64,000 nucleotides of DNA from Paenibacillaceae bacterium GAS479 (GTDB lineage Bacteria > Bacillota > Bacilli > Paenibacillales > Paenibacillaceae): contig LT629764.1 of the NCBI GenBank assembly GCA_900105225.1, positions 2,140,501 through 2,204,500 of the forward strand, given 5' to 3'. The notes beneath the pieces were generated by a model, which searched no databases, had not been told where the DNA came from, and worked only from the letters and a program-made list of their open reading frames with translations. A program made the translations under genes and the position numbers. How positions within the stretch are numbered: the stretch's first letter is position 1; the number at the start of each line of letters is the position of its first letter. This document shows, piece by piece, positions 51,099 through 60,973 of this stretch.

Positions 51099-51483
51099 TT
51101 TTTAGCAAGACCAGTATATTATATGTTGATGGAACTGAATCGTTTTCAAATTTGAGGCGCTTTGAGTTTCACTCATGCACGAATTAATGCATCTCCATGT
51201 GTAACGGAACTGAAAAGCCTTATTCCAGCAAAATGGAGGAGATTCAAAGCGTAACAGAACTCACAGACGCTAACTGAGGAAATTTCACGGTAGAATCATT
51301 ATTTTGACCCAAATAACGCTTCTCAGTTCCGTTAGCATGCGCTTTGAGTTTCGCTGTTGACTGGAGAAGACTGCGCTTGGCTTGGTCCCCTCCAGTCTTT
51401 CTATTACAAGACACTATACCAAAATTCGTAAACACAGCAGACGGCAGCTTAATTACGTATCGATTTGGAGTGTTATCCCAAGC
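51099..51483. repeat. repeat-rich intergenic region behind clpP
   Basis: GCGCTTTGAGTTTC occurs at 51157-51170 and 51339-51352, and TAACGGAACTGA (51202-51213) is inverted as TCAGTTCCGTTA at 51323-51334. Further variants of AACGGAACTG occur at 51130 and 51252. No gene is supported. The arrangement resembles a mobile non-coding repeat. Confidence 0.5.
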
Positions 51484-52269
51484 CTACTTCAGCTGGAACA
51501 CAACGGTCAGCTGCGCCTGCACGTCTACCTCGCCTGCTTCGACAGAAGTGTTTGCATTATCTGCCGTAGACTTTTGCATCATCTCATTGCGGAAAACCGG
51601 CTGCACCTGTGCACCGTTCTCCGTAATGTTGATGACCGGGCCGAGCGTCCGGCCCGACGCTGCTGCCAGCGCTTCCGCTTTAGAGCGGGCATTCTCAAGC
51701 CCTTTTTTGAGAGCGTCATTCTCGTATTGATCCTTTTTCTCCGTGTCGAACGTCACGCCGCCGATCTGGTTCGCTCCGGCAGCGCCAAGGCTGTCGAGCA
51801 GCGTACCTGTTTTGTCGATGCTGCGCCAGGAAATACGAATCTCATGCACGGCCGTATAACCGGTCAGCACCTGGCCTTCCTTTTCCGTATAGGTGTACTG
51901 AGGCTGTACATAGTAACCCGTCGTTTTTAAATCTTTATCCGCCAGTCCATATCCGTCCTTCAGTACTTTGCGTACCGCTTCATAGCGCTTGGCTGCTCCG
52001 GCCTGGGCCTCTTTGGCCGTCTTCGCCTTAACATTCACACCCGCGTTAATATAGGCAATATCTGGAGTTACCGACAACTTGCCTGTCCCTTGAACTGCAA
52101 TTGTATTCTCCATGGCCGCTCCTTGCTCTGCCGCATAAACCGGTGCTGCTCCCTGATTGCCTCCGCTAAGACCGTTCCACGCCAGCAATGAACCTGCAGT
52201 CAAACTTACAGCCAACAGCACCACTTTGCCTTGGTCGATCAGCTTGCGCCTGCCCTTTTGCTCACTCAT
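51484..52269 (-). CDS. SIMPL-domain (DUF541) protein
   Basis: From the ATG at 52269 (GGGAGGCGAAGG upstream) the product has 261 residues: a basic N terminus (KGRRKLIDQGK), a signal-anchor or signal peptide (VVLLAVSLTAGSLLAWNGL ending near VYAAEQ), then the SIMPL/DUF541 domain (IAVQGTGKLSVTPDIAYINA, TTGYYVQPQYTYTEKEG, ITENGAQVQP). It is probably exported or membrane-attached. Family members are linked to oxidative stress in some bacteria; the biochemical function is unknown. Confidence 0.85.
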   Translation of the reverse strand: MSEQKGRRKLIDQGKVVLLAVSLTAGSLLAWNGLSGGNQGAAPVYAAEQGAAMENTIAVQGTGKLSVTPDIAYINAGVNVKAKTAKEAQAGAAKRYEAVRKVLKDGYGLADKDLKTTGYYVQPQYTYTEKEGQVLTGYTAVHEIRISWRSIDKTGTLLDSLGAAGANQIGGVTFDTEKKDQYENDALKKGLENARSKAEALAAASGRTLGPVINITENGAQVQPVFRNEMMQKSTADNANTSVEAGEVDVQAQLTVVFQLK

Positions 52270-52403
52270 CCCTTCGCCTCCCGATTCGGTTTGACCTTTG
52301 AAACGCTGCCAAGCATAAAAAGGTTGCAATTGCCACCCATTGTTCCCTCATAACAATTGCTTATACCACGAGCAGCGCACCACTCCATACAGTTTAGAAC
52401 GAC

Positions 52404-52428
52404 AAAAAGCTCCCGGTAGGGGAGCTTT
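52404..52428 (-). terminator. terminator of the rapZ-yvcK-whiA-HPr operon
   Basis: The stem AAAGCTCCCC/GGGAGCTTT is followed on the minus strand by TTTTTGTCG, about 25 bases behind the HPr-like gene. Confidence 0.85.
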
Positions 52429-52452
52429 GAACATACGGATGAATAAACTTTT

Positions 52453-52722
52453 TTACTGGTTTTCCAGCTCTTCCTTGCTAACAAGGGAGACTAAAGCGTT
52501 TACAGCCTGCTCTGAGTCCGAACCCTCCGCGCTGATGTAAACCTCAGTGCCAGAGCTGATTGCCAAGCTCATAATGCCCATGATCGACTTGGCATTCACT
52601 TTTTTCTCGTCCTTCTCGACAAAAATTTCAGAGGAGAATTTATTCGCTTCCTGGACGAAGAGCGCGGCCGGCCTTGCGTGAAGCCCTGTTTTCAGCTTCA
52701 CGACTACGGGTTGTCTTGTCAT
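52453..52722 (-). CDS. HPr-family phosphocarrier protein
   Basis: The 89-residue protein has the HPr signature GLHARPAALFVQEA with the phosphorylatable His15, and the regulatory Ser in NAKSIMGIMSLA (Ser46). In B. subtilis the equivalent place behind whiA is occupied by Crh, which has Gln15. Here His15 is present, so the protein could take part in PTS phosphotransfer as well as Ser46-dependent CcpA control. It therefore looks like HPr at the crh position. The ATG follows a GGGGGT ribosome site. Confidence 0.9.
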   Translation of the reverse strand: MTRQPVVVKLKTGLHARPAALFVQEANKFSSEIFVEKDEKKVNAKSIMGIMSLAISSGTEVYISAEGSDSEQAVNALVSLVSKEELENQ

Positions 52723-52861
52723 GAAATGGTTAACCCCCTAACGTATATTCTTTCAAGCATCGCGCTTAATCTAACTTTATGGGCTTTGCGAACTACGCAA
52801 TTTGCCCTTCCTTTAGTCAAGACTGGTTTTATTATACCATCGCCAATCTCAAGATAAAAGT

Positions 52862-53794
52862 TTAGCTACCCCGTATTTTTTCAGCCAATTCGTCAATTTT
52901 GCGAAGCCGATGGTTAACACCTGACTTGCTAACAGAGCCTTTGAGCATCTCTCCGACTTCTTTGAGGTTCATGTCGGGATGCTGCAACCGGATCTCCGCC
53001 ACCTCGCGAAGCTTCTCGGGCAAGCTTTCCAGACCGATCTGCCTCTGCAAAAGCCGGATGTTATCGATTTGCCGCACCGCCGCACCAATCGTTTTGTTGA
53101 GGTTCGCCGTCTCACAGTTGACGATTCGATTCACTGAATTGCGCATGTCGCGCATAATGCGTACATCCTCGAACTTGAACAACGCTTGATGCGCGCCGAT
53201 GATGTTCAGCAGCTCAATGATCTTCTCGCCCTCTTTGATATAAAAGACAAAGCCCTTCTTACGCTCGATGCAACGGGCGTTGAGACCGAACTTATTGGCC
53301 AAGGTAACGAGCGCACCGCAATGCTCCTCATACATACAAGCAATCTCCAGATGGTAGGAGGAGCCCTCCGGATTGTTCACCGATCCGCCGGCAAGGAATG
53401 CTCCGCGCAAATAAGCTCTTTTGCAGCAGGGCTTGCGAATCATTTCCTTATCAATGCCTTGGTTGAACATAAAACCCTCAGAGACGATATGCAGCTCTTT
53501 TAGAATCTCCTGTACACGCGCTGGAATACGCACGATATAGACATTGTTCTTCTTGAGGCGCATCTTTTTGCGAACGAGCAGCTCGGTATGCACATCGAAC
53601 TGCTTTTTGATGAGGGTGTAGATCCGTCTTGCAATCGCCGCATTCTCGGTGGAGATGTCGAGGATGACCTTGCGGCTGGACAAGTGGACAGAACCGTTCA
53701 TTCGGATCAGGGAGGACAGCTCAGCCTGCTCACAGCAGGCGTCCTGATTCTCCACGAGGGTTAATTCTTTCTTTGTTTGAGCAGCAAAGGACAT
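52862..53794 (-). CDS. whiA: DNA-binding protein WhiA
   Basis: The 310-residue WhiA has an N-terminal LAGLIDADG-like domain ([34 protein letters not shown]) and a C-terminal HTH ([20 protein letters not shown]). It is a conserved Gram-positive protein affecting cell division and chromosome segregation. The start at 53794 follows AGAGGTGA. The order rapZ-yvcK-whiA is conserved in Firmicutes. Confidence 0.95.
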   Translation of the reverse strand: MSFAAQTKKELTLVENQDACCEQAELSSLIRMNGSVHLSSRKVILDISTENAAIARRIYTLIKKQFDVHTELLVRKKMRLKKNNVYIVRIPARVQEILKELHIVSEGFMFNQGIDKEMIRKPCCKRAYLRGAFLAGGSVNNPEGSSYHLEIACMYEEHCGALVTLANKFGLNARCIERKKGFVFYIKEGEKIIELLNIIGAHQALFKFEDVRIMRDMRNSVNRIVNCETANLNKTIGAAVRQIDNIRLLQRQIGLESLPEKLREVAEIRLQHPDMNLKEVGEMLKGSVSKSGVNHRLRKIDELAEKIRGS

Positions 53795-53804
53795 CCTCTT
53801 TCTC

Positions 53805-54794
53805 TCACCTCTTTCGGTCCATCCAGCTGTCGACCAGCTGGTAAATATGATGGCTGAGCCTTACGGCGTCATGCCTTAAATAAGTGCGGAATAACACCAG
53901 ACGATCGGCGATCACCTTGTAACCCCGGCGTGTAACCTCGTCCAAATCAAGATGCACGGCTTTAGCACCCATTTCGGCATATCGGTCTTGCACCTGAGGT
54001 GGGATTTCTCCATCGTTGACGATAATATAGTCGAACAGCTGCTGGCCGATATGGCGATGAATCGCCTCTAGATGATCGCTGACTGCGTAATCATCCGTCT
54101 CGCCAGGCTGAGTCATGACATTACATACAAAAATCTTGATCGCATTGGACTGCACGATGCTGTCAGCCAACTTAGGTACGAGCAGGTTGGGAATAATGCT
54201 CGTATATAGACTGCCCGGACCGATCAGGATGGCATCCGCCTCTTGGATCGCTTGGCAAGCTTCCTGGAGCGGCTCTACATCCGCAGGTTCGATGAATACC
54301 CGCTTGATAGGCTGGCCGGACAGCGGAATATTGGACTCACCCTCCACAATCGTTCCGTCCATCAGCTCTGCCTTCAGCACGATCGACTGATCGGAAGCGG
54401 GCAGCACCGTGCCCCTTACGGCTAACACGCGGCTGAGCTCACGAATTCCGGTAACAAAGTCGCCGGAAATATCCGTCATCGCCGCGAGCATGAGGTTGCC
54501 GAGACTGTGACCAGCCAGCCCGGTGCCGTTTGTGAAGCGGTACTGTAACATCTCCGACAGAAGCGGCTCCACATCCGCCAGCGCAATAAGCACATTGCGA
54601 ATGTCGCCAGGCGGCGGCATTTGCAGCTCGTTGCGCAGCACACCTGAGCTGCCGCCGTCATCAGCTACAGTGACGATCGCCGTAATGTCGAGCGGCTTTT
54701 CTTTCAATCCCCGCAGCATGACGGACAGCCCGGTGCCGCCGCCAATGACGACTATTTTGGGGTTTTTCGGGTCCGTTGACCTTTTTCTTGCCAT
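53805..54794 (-). CDS. yvcK: gluconeogenesis factor YvcK (CofD-like)
   Basis: The 329-residue protein begins with a Rossmann-like [18 protein letters not shown], then [13 protein letters not shown], and carries the conserved [15 protein letters not shown] of the CofD/YvcK superfamily. YvcK binds UDP-GlcNAc-type sugars and is needed for growth on gluconeogenic carbon and for normal wall synthesis in B. subtilis. I use the second ATG (54794), which has better ribosome spacing from AAGGCGGG than the ATG at 54800. Confidence 0.94.
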   Translation of the reverse strand: MARKRSTDPKNPKIVVIGGGTGLSVMLRGLKEKPLDITAIVTVADDGGSSGVLRNELQMPPPGDIRNVLIALADVEPLLSEMLQYRFTNGTGLAGHSLGNLMLAAMTDISGDFVTGIRELSRVLAVRGTVLPASDQSIVLKAELMDGTIVEGESNIPLSGQPIKRVFIEPADVEPLQEACQAIQEADAILIGPGSLYTSIIPNLLVPKLADSIVQSNAIKIFVCNVMTQPGETDDYAVSDHLEAIHRHIGQQLFDYIIVNDGEIPPQVQDRYAEMGAKAVHLDLDEVTRRGYKVIADRLVLFRTYLRHDAVRLSHHIYQLVDSWMDRKR

Positions 54795-54806
54795 TGCCAT
54801 CCCGCC

Positions 54807-55688
54807 TTAAGGGCGGTCACGGTCAGCATCGCGATGGCTGACCCGGACAGTCTCCGTCTCGCTGCTGCCGAGCATGCGCCCGAGATATTCCGCTATGGCC
54901 ACGGAGCGATGCTTGCCTCCCGTGCAACCGATGCCAATGACGACCTGGCTTTTGCCTTCTTTATGATAGAGGGGAATCAGGAATTGTAGCATATCCAGGA
55001 GCTTGGTCAAGAACGTCTGGGTATCCGGCCACTTCATAACATAATCATATACATCCGGGTCTTGGCCTGTGCGTGGACGCAGAGTGTCTACATAATGCGG
55101 GTTCGGCAGAAAACGCACATCATAAATCAGGTCAGCATCGATCGGGATGCCGTATTTGAAGCCGAAAGAAGTCACATTAATCGAAAACTGCGCTTGCTTC
55201 GCGTTCGTAAATCGAGAAATAATCGCTTCCTTGAGCTGCGCCGGCTTGAGGTTGCTCGTCTCGATGATCTGCGTAGCCGAATCCTTCAGCTCCTCAAGCA
55301 AGCGGCGCTCCATGGCGATGCCGTCCAGCGGCAAACCCTCCGGCGCGAGCGGATGACGGCGGCGGCTTTCCTTGTAGCGGCGCACCAGCACGCTGTCCGT
55401 AGCATCAAGGAATAGAATCTCATATGGAATTGTAAAATGAGTCCGAATATGCTCCAGCGATTCCGATAGAGCGGTGAAAAACTCACGGCCGCGCAAGTCG
55501 ATGACGAGCGCGACTTTAGCGATTTTGCCGCTTGAGCCGTCGATCAGCTCCGCGAACTTCGGAATGAGTACCGGCGGCAAGTTGTCCACGCAAAAGAAGC
55601 CGAGATCCTCGAGGCTTTGCACTGCGATTGTTTTGCCTGCTCCGGACATGCCGGTAATAATGACGAGCTGTGGTGTATTGATTTCCAT
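54807..55688 (-). CDS. rapZ: RapZ-like nucleotide-binding protein YvcJ
   Basis: The 293-residue protein has a P-loop ([19 protein letters not shown]), FFCVDNLPP, a second nucleotide-binding segment, and the C-terminal [14 protein letters not shown] motif. This is the RapZ/YvcJ family. In E. coli RapZ binds small RNAs controlling glmS; in Bacillus YvcJ hydrolyses GTP/ATP and affects competence. It heads the conserved rapZ-yvcK-whiA-HPr operon, with a 12-base gap to yvcK. Confidence 0.94.
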   Translation of the reverse strand: MEINTPQLVIITGMSGAGKTIAVQSLEDLGFFCVDNLPPVLIPKFAELIDGSSGKIAKVALVIDLRGREFFTALSESLEHIRTHFTIPYEILFLDATDSVLVRRYKESRRRHPLAPEGLPLDGIAMERRLLEELKDSATQIIETSNLKPAQLKEAIISRFTNAKQAQFSINVTSFGFKYGIPIDADLIYDVRFLPNPHYVDTLRPRTGQDPDVYDYVMKWPDTQTFLTKLLDMLQFLIPLYHKEGKSQVVIGIGCTGGKHRSVAIAEYLGRMLGSSETETVRVSHRDADRDRP

Positions 55689-55742
55689 CGGGATTCCCCT
55701 TCCTGGACTGAGCTCTTCCCCCGAATCACTCCTTGGAAGTCA

Positions 55743-56693
55743 CTAGGAACGCAGAATCAAGCCAGCCGCACCGACAACACCGGCGTTATTGCCAAGCGTT
55801 GCAGCGACGATTTCTACGCCTTCTTTTGCTTGCTCTTGCGTATATTTAGCAAATACTTCACGGATCTGGTCGAACAAGAAATCGCCAGCTTTGGCTACTC
55901 CGCCGCCAATGATGAAACGCTGCGGGTTCAAGATGACTGCCGTTGCTGCCATCGAACGACCCAAATAGTACGCCGCCCGGTTAACGATGCGAGCTGCCAC
56001 CTCATCGCCAGCTTTCGCTGCGTCGATAACTTCCTTCGCCATGATGTCCGGCACGAGAGAAAGACTCGTTTTGTCGCCGCGCTCAACTGCGTCCTTAGCC
56101 ATACGAATAATACCAGTCGCCGAGGAGACCGTCTCCAGGCAGCCCGTCATGCCGCAAGTACACTGGATCGCTTCCAGGTCAGGCACGATCGCCATATGAC
56201 CAAGCTCGCCAGCCATGCCGCCGAAGCCTTCATAAATACGGCCGTTGACGATAACGCCGCCGCCAACTCCAGTACCGAGTGTATAACAAACGCAGTTTGC
56301 GATGCCGCGGCCAGCTCCGGCCCATGCTTCTCCTAGTGCGGCAACGTTTGCGTCATTGTTGACCTTGACGGTCACGCCGAGTTTCTCCCCCAATTGCTGC
56401 TTCAGAGGGACATTGCGAATATTCAAATTGTTGGAGAACTTCACAATGCCATTCGGAATGTCTAGGAATCCGGCAATACCGACTCCGACGCCGCCCACCT
56501 GCTCCCAGGCATATCCGCTCGTCTCTACAACATGGTGAACGTACTTCACGATATTGTCGACAATGCGGTCCGCTCCTTGGCTCGCCTCGGTCGGGCCTTC
56601 ATACGTTTGGAGCAAATCGCCCACCGCGCTGCATACTCCAACTTTAATGGTGGTGCCGCCAATATCTGCTCCAACGTAGATCGTCTCTGACAT
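55743..56693 (-). CDS. glcK: ROK-family glucokinase
   Basis: The 316-residue kinase has the N-terminal ATP site GADIGGTTIKVGV, the ROK signature region GTGVGGGVIVNGRIYEG with GELGHM, and the CTCGMTGCLE cysteine cluster that binds zinc. It phosphorylates glucose to glucose 6-phosphate. The ATG at 56693 has GAGGTGG upstream. It sits between trxB and the rapZ operon. Confidence 0.92.
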   Translation of the reverse strand: MSETIYVGADIGGTTIKVGVCSAVGDLLQTYEGPTEASQGADRIVDNIVKYVHHVVETSGYAWEQVGGVGVGIAGFLDIPNGIVKFSNNLNIRNVPLKQQLGEKLGVTVKVNNDANVAALGEAWAGAGRGIANCVCYTLGTGVGGGVIVNGRIYEGFGGMAGELGHMAIVPDLEAIQCTCGMTGCLETVSSATGIIRMAKDAVERGDKTSLSLVPDIMAKEVIDAAKAGDEVAARIVNRAAYYLGRSMAATAVILNPQRFIIGGGVAKAGDFLFDQIREVFAKYTQEQAKEGVEIVAATLGNNAGVVGAAGLILRS

Positions 56694-56869
56694 GTGATAG
56701 CCACCTCAAATGATTAAGTTTAACTTCTTTAGCTACTATAAGCCAAGGTATGTCCGAGGTCAAGGTAACAACGCAGCCCGGTGAACCGCGCCAGAGCCTA
56801 GCTGCAGAGCTAGCAGATGCAGGTTTTTCCCTAATAAATGACCTTCTGTAAGATGCATACAAAAAAGCG

Positions 56870-56898
56870 TTCGCCGTCCAATTAGACGGAGAACGCCC
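56870..56898 (-). terminator. trxB terminator
   Basis: The stem GCGTTC.CCGTC/GACGG.GAACGC is followed on the minus strand by TTTTTTGTATGC. It lies about 20 bases behind trxB. Confidence 0.85.
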
Positions 56899-56919
56899 CA
56901 AACTTAGTTCCGCTGAAAA

Positions 56920-57867
56920 TTAAAGCGATTGGCTCCAGTCATGAACCATCGAGCCCTCGAGGAATTTCTCGCAGTCCAGCGCTGCCTGACAGCCGCTGCC
57001 TGCAGCCGTAATCGCCTGGCGGTACTTCGTATCCTGTACATCGCCGCAAGCGTACACGCCCGGTACATTCGTTTCGGTCGTTCCCGGCTTCACAACGATA
57101 TAACCATGATCATCCGTCTCGATCTGGCCGCCGAGGAACTTCGTGTTAGGCGTGTGGCCGATTGCAACAAAGATGCCGTCCGTCTCAATGAGTTCTTCTT
57201 GGCTTGTCTCGTTGTTACGCACTTTGAGAGCAGTTACGCCCATAGGGCCGGCTACTACTTCAAGCGGCGTGCGGTTAAGCGCCATATTGATTTTTTCGTT
57301 CTCGCGAGCGCGGTCTTGCATGATTTTGGAAGCGCGCATTTCGTCGCGGCGATGAACCAACTCAACATTTGTCGCGAAGCGGGTCAGGAAGTTTGCTTCT
57401 TCCATTGCGGAGTCGCCACCGCCGACCACGATGATCTTTTTGCCACGGAAGAAGAAGCCATCACAAGTTGCACAAGTGCTGACGCCACGACCGACGTTTT
57501 CTTTCTCTCCAGGAATACCAAGGTAACGGGCAGATGCGCCGGTGGAGATGATGAGTGATTCCGCCACAAGCTCTCCTTGGCCTTCTACCTGAATTTTGAA
57601 TGGACGCTCCGAAAGATCAACGCTATTAACCCAGCCCGTACGGAATTCCGCGCCGAAACGCTCCGCCTGCTTACGCATGTTAGCCATGAGGTCTGGACCC
57701 ATGATGCCGTCTGGGAAGCCAGGGAAGTTCTCAACCTCAGTCGTCGTAGTAAGCTGTCCGCCTGGTTCTGGGCCTTCAATAACAAGCGGATTCATGTTGG
57801 CGCGGGCAAGATAAATGGCAGCAGTAAGTCCGGATGGGCCGGTACCGATAATAATGGATTTGTACAT
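56920..57867 (-). CDS. trxB: thioredoxin reductase
   Basis: The 315-residue flavoprotein has IIGTGPSGLTAAIYLARA (FAD site), the redox-active CATCDGFFF (CxxC), GGGDSAMEEANFLT (NADPH site) and the C-terminal GVYACGDVQD. It reduces thioredoxin with NADPH. The ATG at 57867 follows GAGGAGG. Confidence 0.96.
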   Translation of the reverse strand: MYKSIIIGTGPSGLTAAIYLARANMNPLVIEGPEPGGQLTTTTEVENFPGFPDGIMGPDLMANMRKQAERFGAEFRTGWVNSVDLSERPFKIQVEGQGELVAESLIISTGASARYLGIPGEKENVGRGVSTCATCDGFFFRGKKIIVVGGGDSAMEEANFLTRFATNVELVHRRDEMRASKIMQDRARENEKINMALNRTPLEVVAGPMGVTALKVRNNETSQEELIETDGIFVAIGHTPNTKFLGGQIETDDHGYIVVKPGTTETNVPGVYACGDVQDTKYRQAITAAGSGCQAALDCEKFLEGSMVHDWSQSL

Positions 57868-57997
57868 GGTGAAACTCCTCCTCGATTGCCTGCTTGATTA
57901 TAATTATTCTTATTCTAATCCATCGCAGGGCTATCCGTCAAAGTTACCCGCTTTATTTCATGAAACGTTCATCCAGAAGGCTACAGGCACGGAATCA

Positions 57998-59710
57998 CTA
58001 TTCCTTGACTCCACAAATCTCATCAATTCGCTTGGCATGTTTGCTGACCGTCGCCGCAGAAGCTCCGTACCGTTCCGCCACTTCCTGATAGGAGACTGCA
58101 CGTCTATGATGCTTGGCTGTCAGGTATTCCAGGGCTGCGGACCAGCTTTCCGGCTTCGCCAGCTTAGGCACATCGGGATAAACACGTGTTAAATAGTCCA
58201 ACCACAGCTTCATCAAATCATATTGCTGCAGCAAACCGTATTCATTCCCCATGCGCAGAAATGCCGTGTCGAGCACCCGCTGCCAAATTGGCTCCCAATC
58301 CGGCAGTCTGTCGGCTGCGGCGGCAGAGTCGGCTACAGAGCCGACAAGCTTACGCTTGCCTCCCAGAACAGCCGGTACGGGCTCCGACACTCCGATTGAA
58401 CGAAGCACGAACAGCGCCAATCGCTTCAGATCATCATCTTCCTCCGGCTCCAGGAGCAACGCCTTCAGCGCTTCCTGGACTTCGCTGTCGGCGATCAGGC
58501 CGAGCGCCTGAATGACCTGCAGCTTAGTTTTGCGGTCCCCGTGACGAAGCGCCCAGAAGAAAGAGGAGCGGACAAGTGGATTGCTCTTCATTCCATCCGG
58601 CATCGTGTCCGGCAGCCGCTCCCACATCCGGAACTGCTCCTCGAACGGCAGATGGTAATGATAACTTGCCGCCAGCTTCTGGCTGCCCTTTCGCGCTTGA
58701 GCGAGCTGCTCCAAATAGTAGCGAGCCACATCGGACTTCGGATCGCGATGCGCGGCCTGTTGCCATAGCTGCTCCGCTTCGGCGAGCCGATCACAATGGA
58801 CGGCTGCTACAGCGGCATAATGATACAGAGATGCGTCTCTCTCGCCCGAGCCATCCTTCAGCAAGCGACGAAAATGTCTGAGCGCGCACTCATGCTCCCC
58901 TAGAATGCCCATTGTGGTGGCCAATTTAAACACATGTTCCTGATGAAAAGGAACCATCCGCCGCAGTTGATCGGCGAGCGGAGCTAAGTTCTCTTGATCA
59001 TTCGCATGCTGGTAAAAAATGGCCAGATTGCAGAGGGCATGAAGATTACCCTCCTCCTGCTCCAGCGCTTGCTTGATCGCTTCCATTGCATGGTCGAACC
59101 GACCCATATAGTAATACGCGAGCGCAAGATTGTTGCGCGCCGCCATGAATTCTCCATTGCTCTCAACGATAGACTCAAGCAGCTTGACCGCTTGGGCAAA
59201 CTTGCCTTCTTCGAGCATAACGCGAGCTTGATCATGCTCGGCAATCCCTTGACGAGCCTTGATGGTGACGATCTTGGACGGCCGCTTGAGCTCATATTGA
59301 AGCAGCTCCATCATTTCCTCGGCATCGTCCAAGTAGTGCCCTTCCTCATCCTCTTCGAGGTAGCGCAGCAGCGACTGCTCCGCCTTCTCGTACTGTTCCA
59401 TATTGGCGAAGTTGTTGGCCATATAGAAAAAACATTCTGTCATTAGCGGATCCAGCGTCTCTAAAATCTCTACGAGAATCCGGTTGGATTCCTCATATTG
59501 CCCCATCTCCGACAAAATGCCGGCGAGATTGCAATGATTTACTGGATTTTCCGGCTCGTATTCTACTGCACGACGGAAATATTTCAGCGCCTTGTCGTAG
59601 TGATAGCGGTCCATCGAGCGCACCGCGCGCTCGAAAAAGAACGTTGCGTCCCACTGGATCGGTATAATCTTCGCTGCCTGGTCCGCAGCCGCCCTGTTGT
59701 CCTCTTTCAC
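57998..59710 (-). CDS. TPR-repeat protein with C-terminal HTH
   Basis: This protein of about 570 residues has tandem TPR motifs (FFFERAVRSMDRYHYDKALK, YFRRAVEYEPENPVNHCNLA and others to about residue 330), a long middle region and a C-terminal HTH-like end (AVSYQEVAERYGASAATVSK, then HAKRIDEICG). GTG at 59722 or 59710 may start it; AAGGAGG fits 59710 better. The family is conserved in Paenibacillus-like genomes but its function is not established. The combination suggests a protein-binding module linked to a DNA-binding tail. Confidence 0.82.
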   Translation of the reverse strand: MKEDNRAAADQAAKIIPIQWDATFFFERAVRSMDRYHYDKALKYFRRAVEYEPENPVNHCNLAGILSEMGQYEESNRILVEILETLDPLMTECFFYMANNFANMEQYEKAEQSLLRYLEEDEEGHYLDDAEEMMELLQYELKRPSKIVTIKARQGIAEHDQARVMLEEGKFAQAVKLLESIVESNGEFMAARNNLALAYYYMGRFDHAMEAIKQALEQEEGNLHALCNLAIFYQHANDQENLAPLADQLRRMVPFHQEHVFKLATTMGILGEHECALRHFRRLLKDGSGERDASLYHYAAVAAVHCDRLAEAEQLWQQAAHRDPKSDVARYYLEQLAQARKGSQKLAASYHYHLPFEEQFRMWERLPDTMPDGMKSNPLVRSSFFWALRHGDRKTKLQVIQALGLIADSEVQEALKALLLEPEEDDDLKRLALFVLRSIGVSEPVPAVLGGKRKLVGSVADSAAAADRLPDWEPIWQRVLDTAFLRMGNEYGLLQQYDLMKLWLDYLTRVYPDVPKLAKPESWSAALEYLTAKHHRRAVSYQEVAERYGASAATVSKHAKRIDEICGVKE

Positions 59711-59882
59711 CAGACAAGGCACCTCCTTGTTTCATCCTGCTTAAATCGAATGCACATGATTATACCATAACACGCCTTTCCTTACACGGTAGAAAATGCT
59801 CTATAAACAATAGAGCTAGGCCGTTCCTTGGACGGCTTGACTCTACCACCATCTATCTATACCCTGCCAAAAACATAAAAAA

Positions 59883-59908
59883 ACGGAAGGTCGTCGGGAC
59901 CTTCCGTT
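59883..59908 (-). terminator. prs/his operon terminator
   Basis: The stem ACGGAAGGTC/GACCTTCCGT around five bases is followed on the minus strand by a T run (TTTTTTTATG). Confidence 0.9.
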
Positions 59909-59927
59909 CTTCGGAAGTACTGCTGGC

Positions 59928-60878
59928 CTAAACGCCAGCGTTTTTGAACAGGGTGCTAATCGAGCCGCCCTGCATGATGATCTTGGTAGCGTCCGCCAGC
60001 ATCGGAGCGACGGAAAGCACCTTGAATCGATCGGAGCGAATCTCCGGAAGCGCGATGGAGTCGGTCACGACGACCTCTCTGATGAGCGGATGGTCCAGCT
60101 TCTGGAGGGCGTTGCCCGAGAACAACGGATGCGTCGCACAGACGTAAACGTCTTCCGCGCCGCGCTCCTTCAGCCCTTCCACGACATTAACAATCGTTGA
60201 ACCAGTATCAATGAGATCTTCAATGATGATCGGGGTTTGTCCCTCGACATCGCCAATGACATGCGTGATGACGGACTCGTTGTGGGTCGGGCGTTTTTTG
60301 ATCATGATTGCGAAAGGCGAATCCAGGTAATTGGCCAACTTTTCCGCAGTGGAGGCCCGTCCGGCATCAGGGGAAACGACAACGGGATTCTTGATGTTTT
60401 TGCTCTTAAGATGATCGCTGATCAGATCCAGCGCCGTCAGATGATCCACAGGAATGTTGAAGAAACCTTGAATGGCCGGAGCGTGAAGATCAATCGTGAT
60501 GATGCGGGTCGCCCCGACAGTCGTCAGAATATCTGCCAGCATCTTGGCTGAGATCGGTTCGCGCGGCGCGGATTTGCGCTCCTGACGCGCATAACCATAA
60601 TACGGCATGATGATGTTGATCGTCTTGGCCGATGCGCGCTTAGCCGCATCGATCATGACGAGCAGCTCCACCAAGTTCTCGTTGATGGGGTGGGAGAACG
60701 ATTGAACCAGGAACACGTGGCAGTTCCGGATCGTTTCCTCATAGTGGCAATAAACCTCACCGCTTTTGAATCGGGAGATTGTAATAGCTCCCAGCGGCAG
60801 CCCCAGCTCCGAGCTGATTTTTCTCGCCAGTCCCGGGTTCGAAGAACCCGAGAAAATTCGCAACTTGTCGCTAAACAT
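59928..60878 (-). CDS. prs: ribose-phosphate pyrophosphokinase
   Basis: The 316-residue enzyme makes PRPP from ribose 5-phosphate and ATP. Visible are the N-terminal RISRFKSGEV-type segment, PYYGYARQERKSAPREPIS, the metal-binding TIDLHAPAIQGFF, the KKRP loop and IIIEDLIDTGSTI (PRPP loop). PRPP is the entry substrate of histidine synthesis, so its place at the end of the his operon fits. It may be a second prs copy, since Firmicutes normally have one next to gcaD. The start at 60878 follows AGGAGGGTAT. Confidence 0.93.
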   Translation of the reverse strand: MFSDKLRIFSGSSNPGLARKISSELGLPLGAITISRFKSGEVYCHYEETIRNCHVFLVQSFSHPINENLVELLVMIDAAKRASAKTINIIMPYYGYARQERKSAPREPISAKMLADILTTVGATRIITIDLHAPAIQGFFNIPVDHLTALDLISDHLKSKNIKNPVVVSPDAGRASTAEKLANYLDSPFAIMIKKRPTHNESVITHVIGDVEGQTPIIIEDLIDTGSTIVNVVEGLKERGAEDVYVCATHPLFSGNALQKLDHPLIREVVVTDSIALPEIRSDRFKVLSVAPMLADATKIIMQGGSISTLFKNAGV

Positions 60879-60973
60879 GATACCCTCCTGAGCGTTCCAA
60901 CCAAAAATTTGACAGCATCCTGCTAAACCTCTGCATGTTCGACAGATCTATTATACATCTTGCGCGCCAGATT

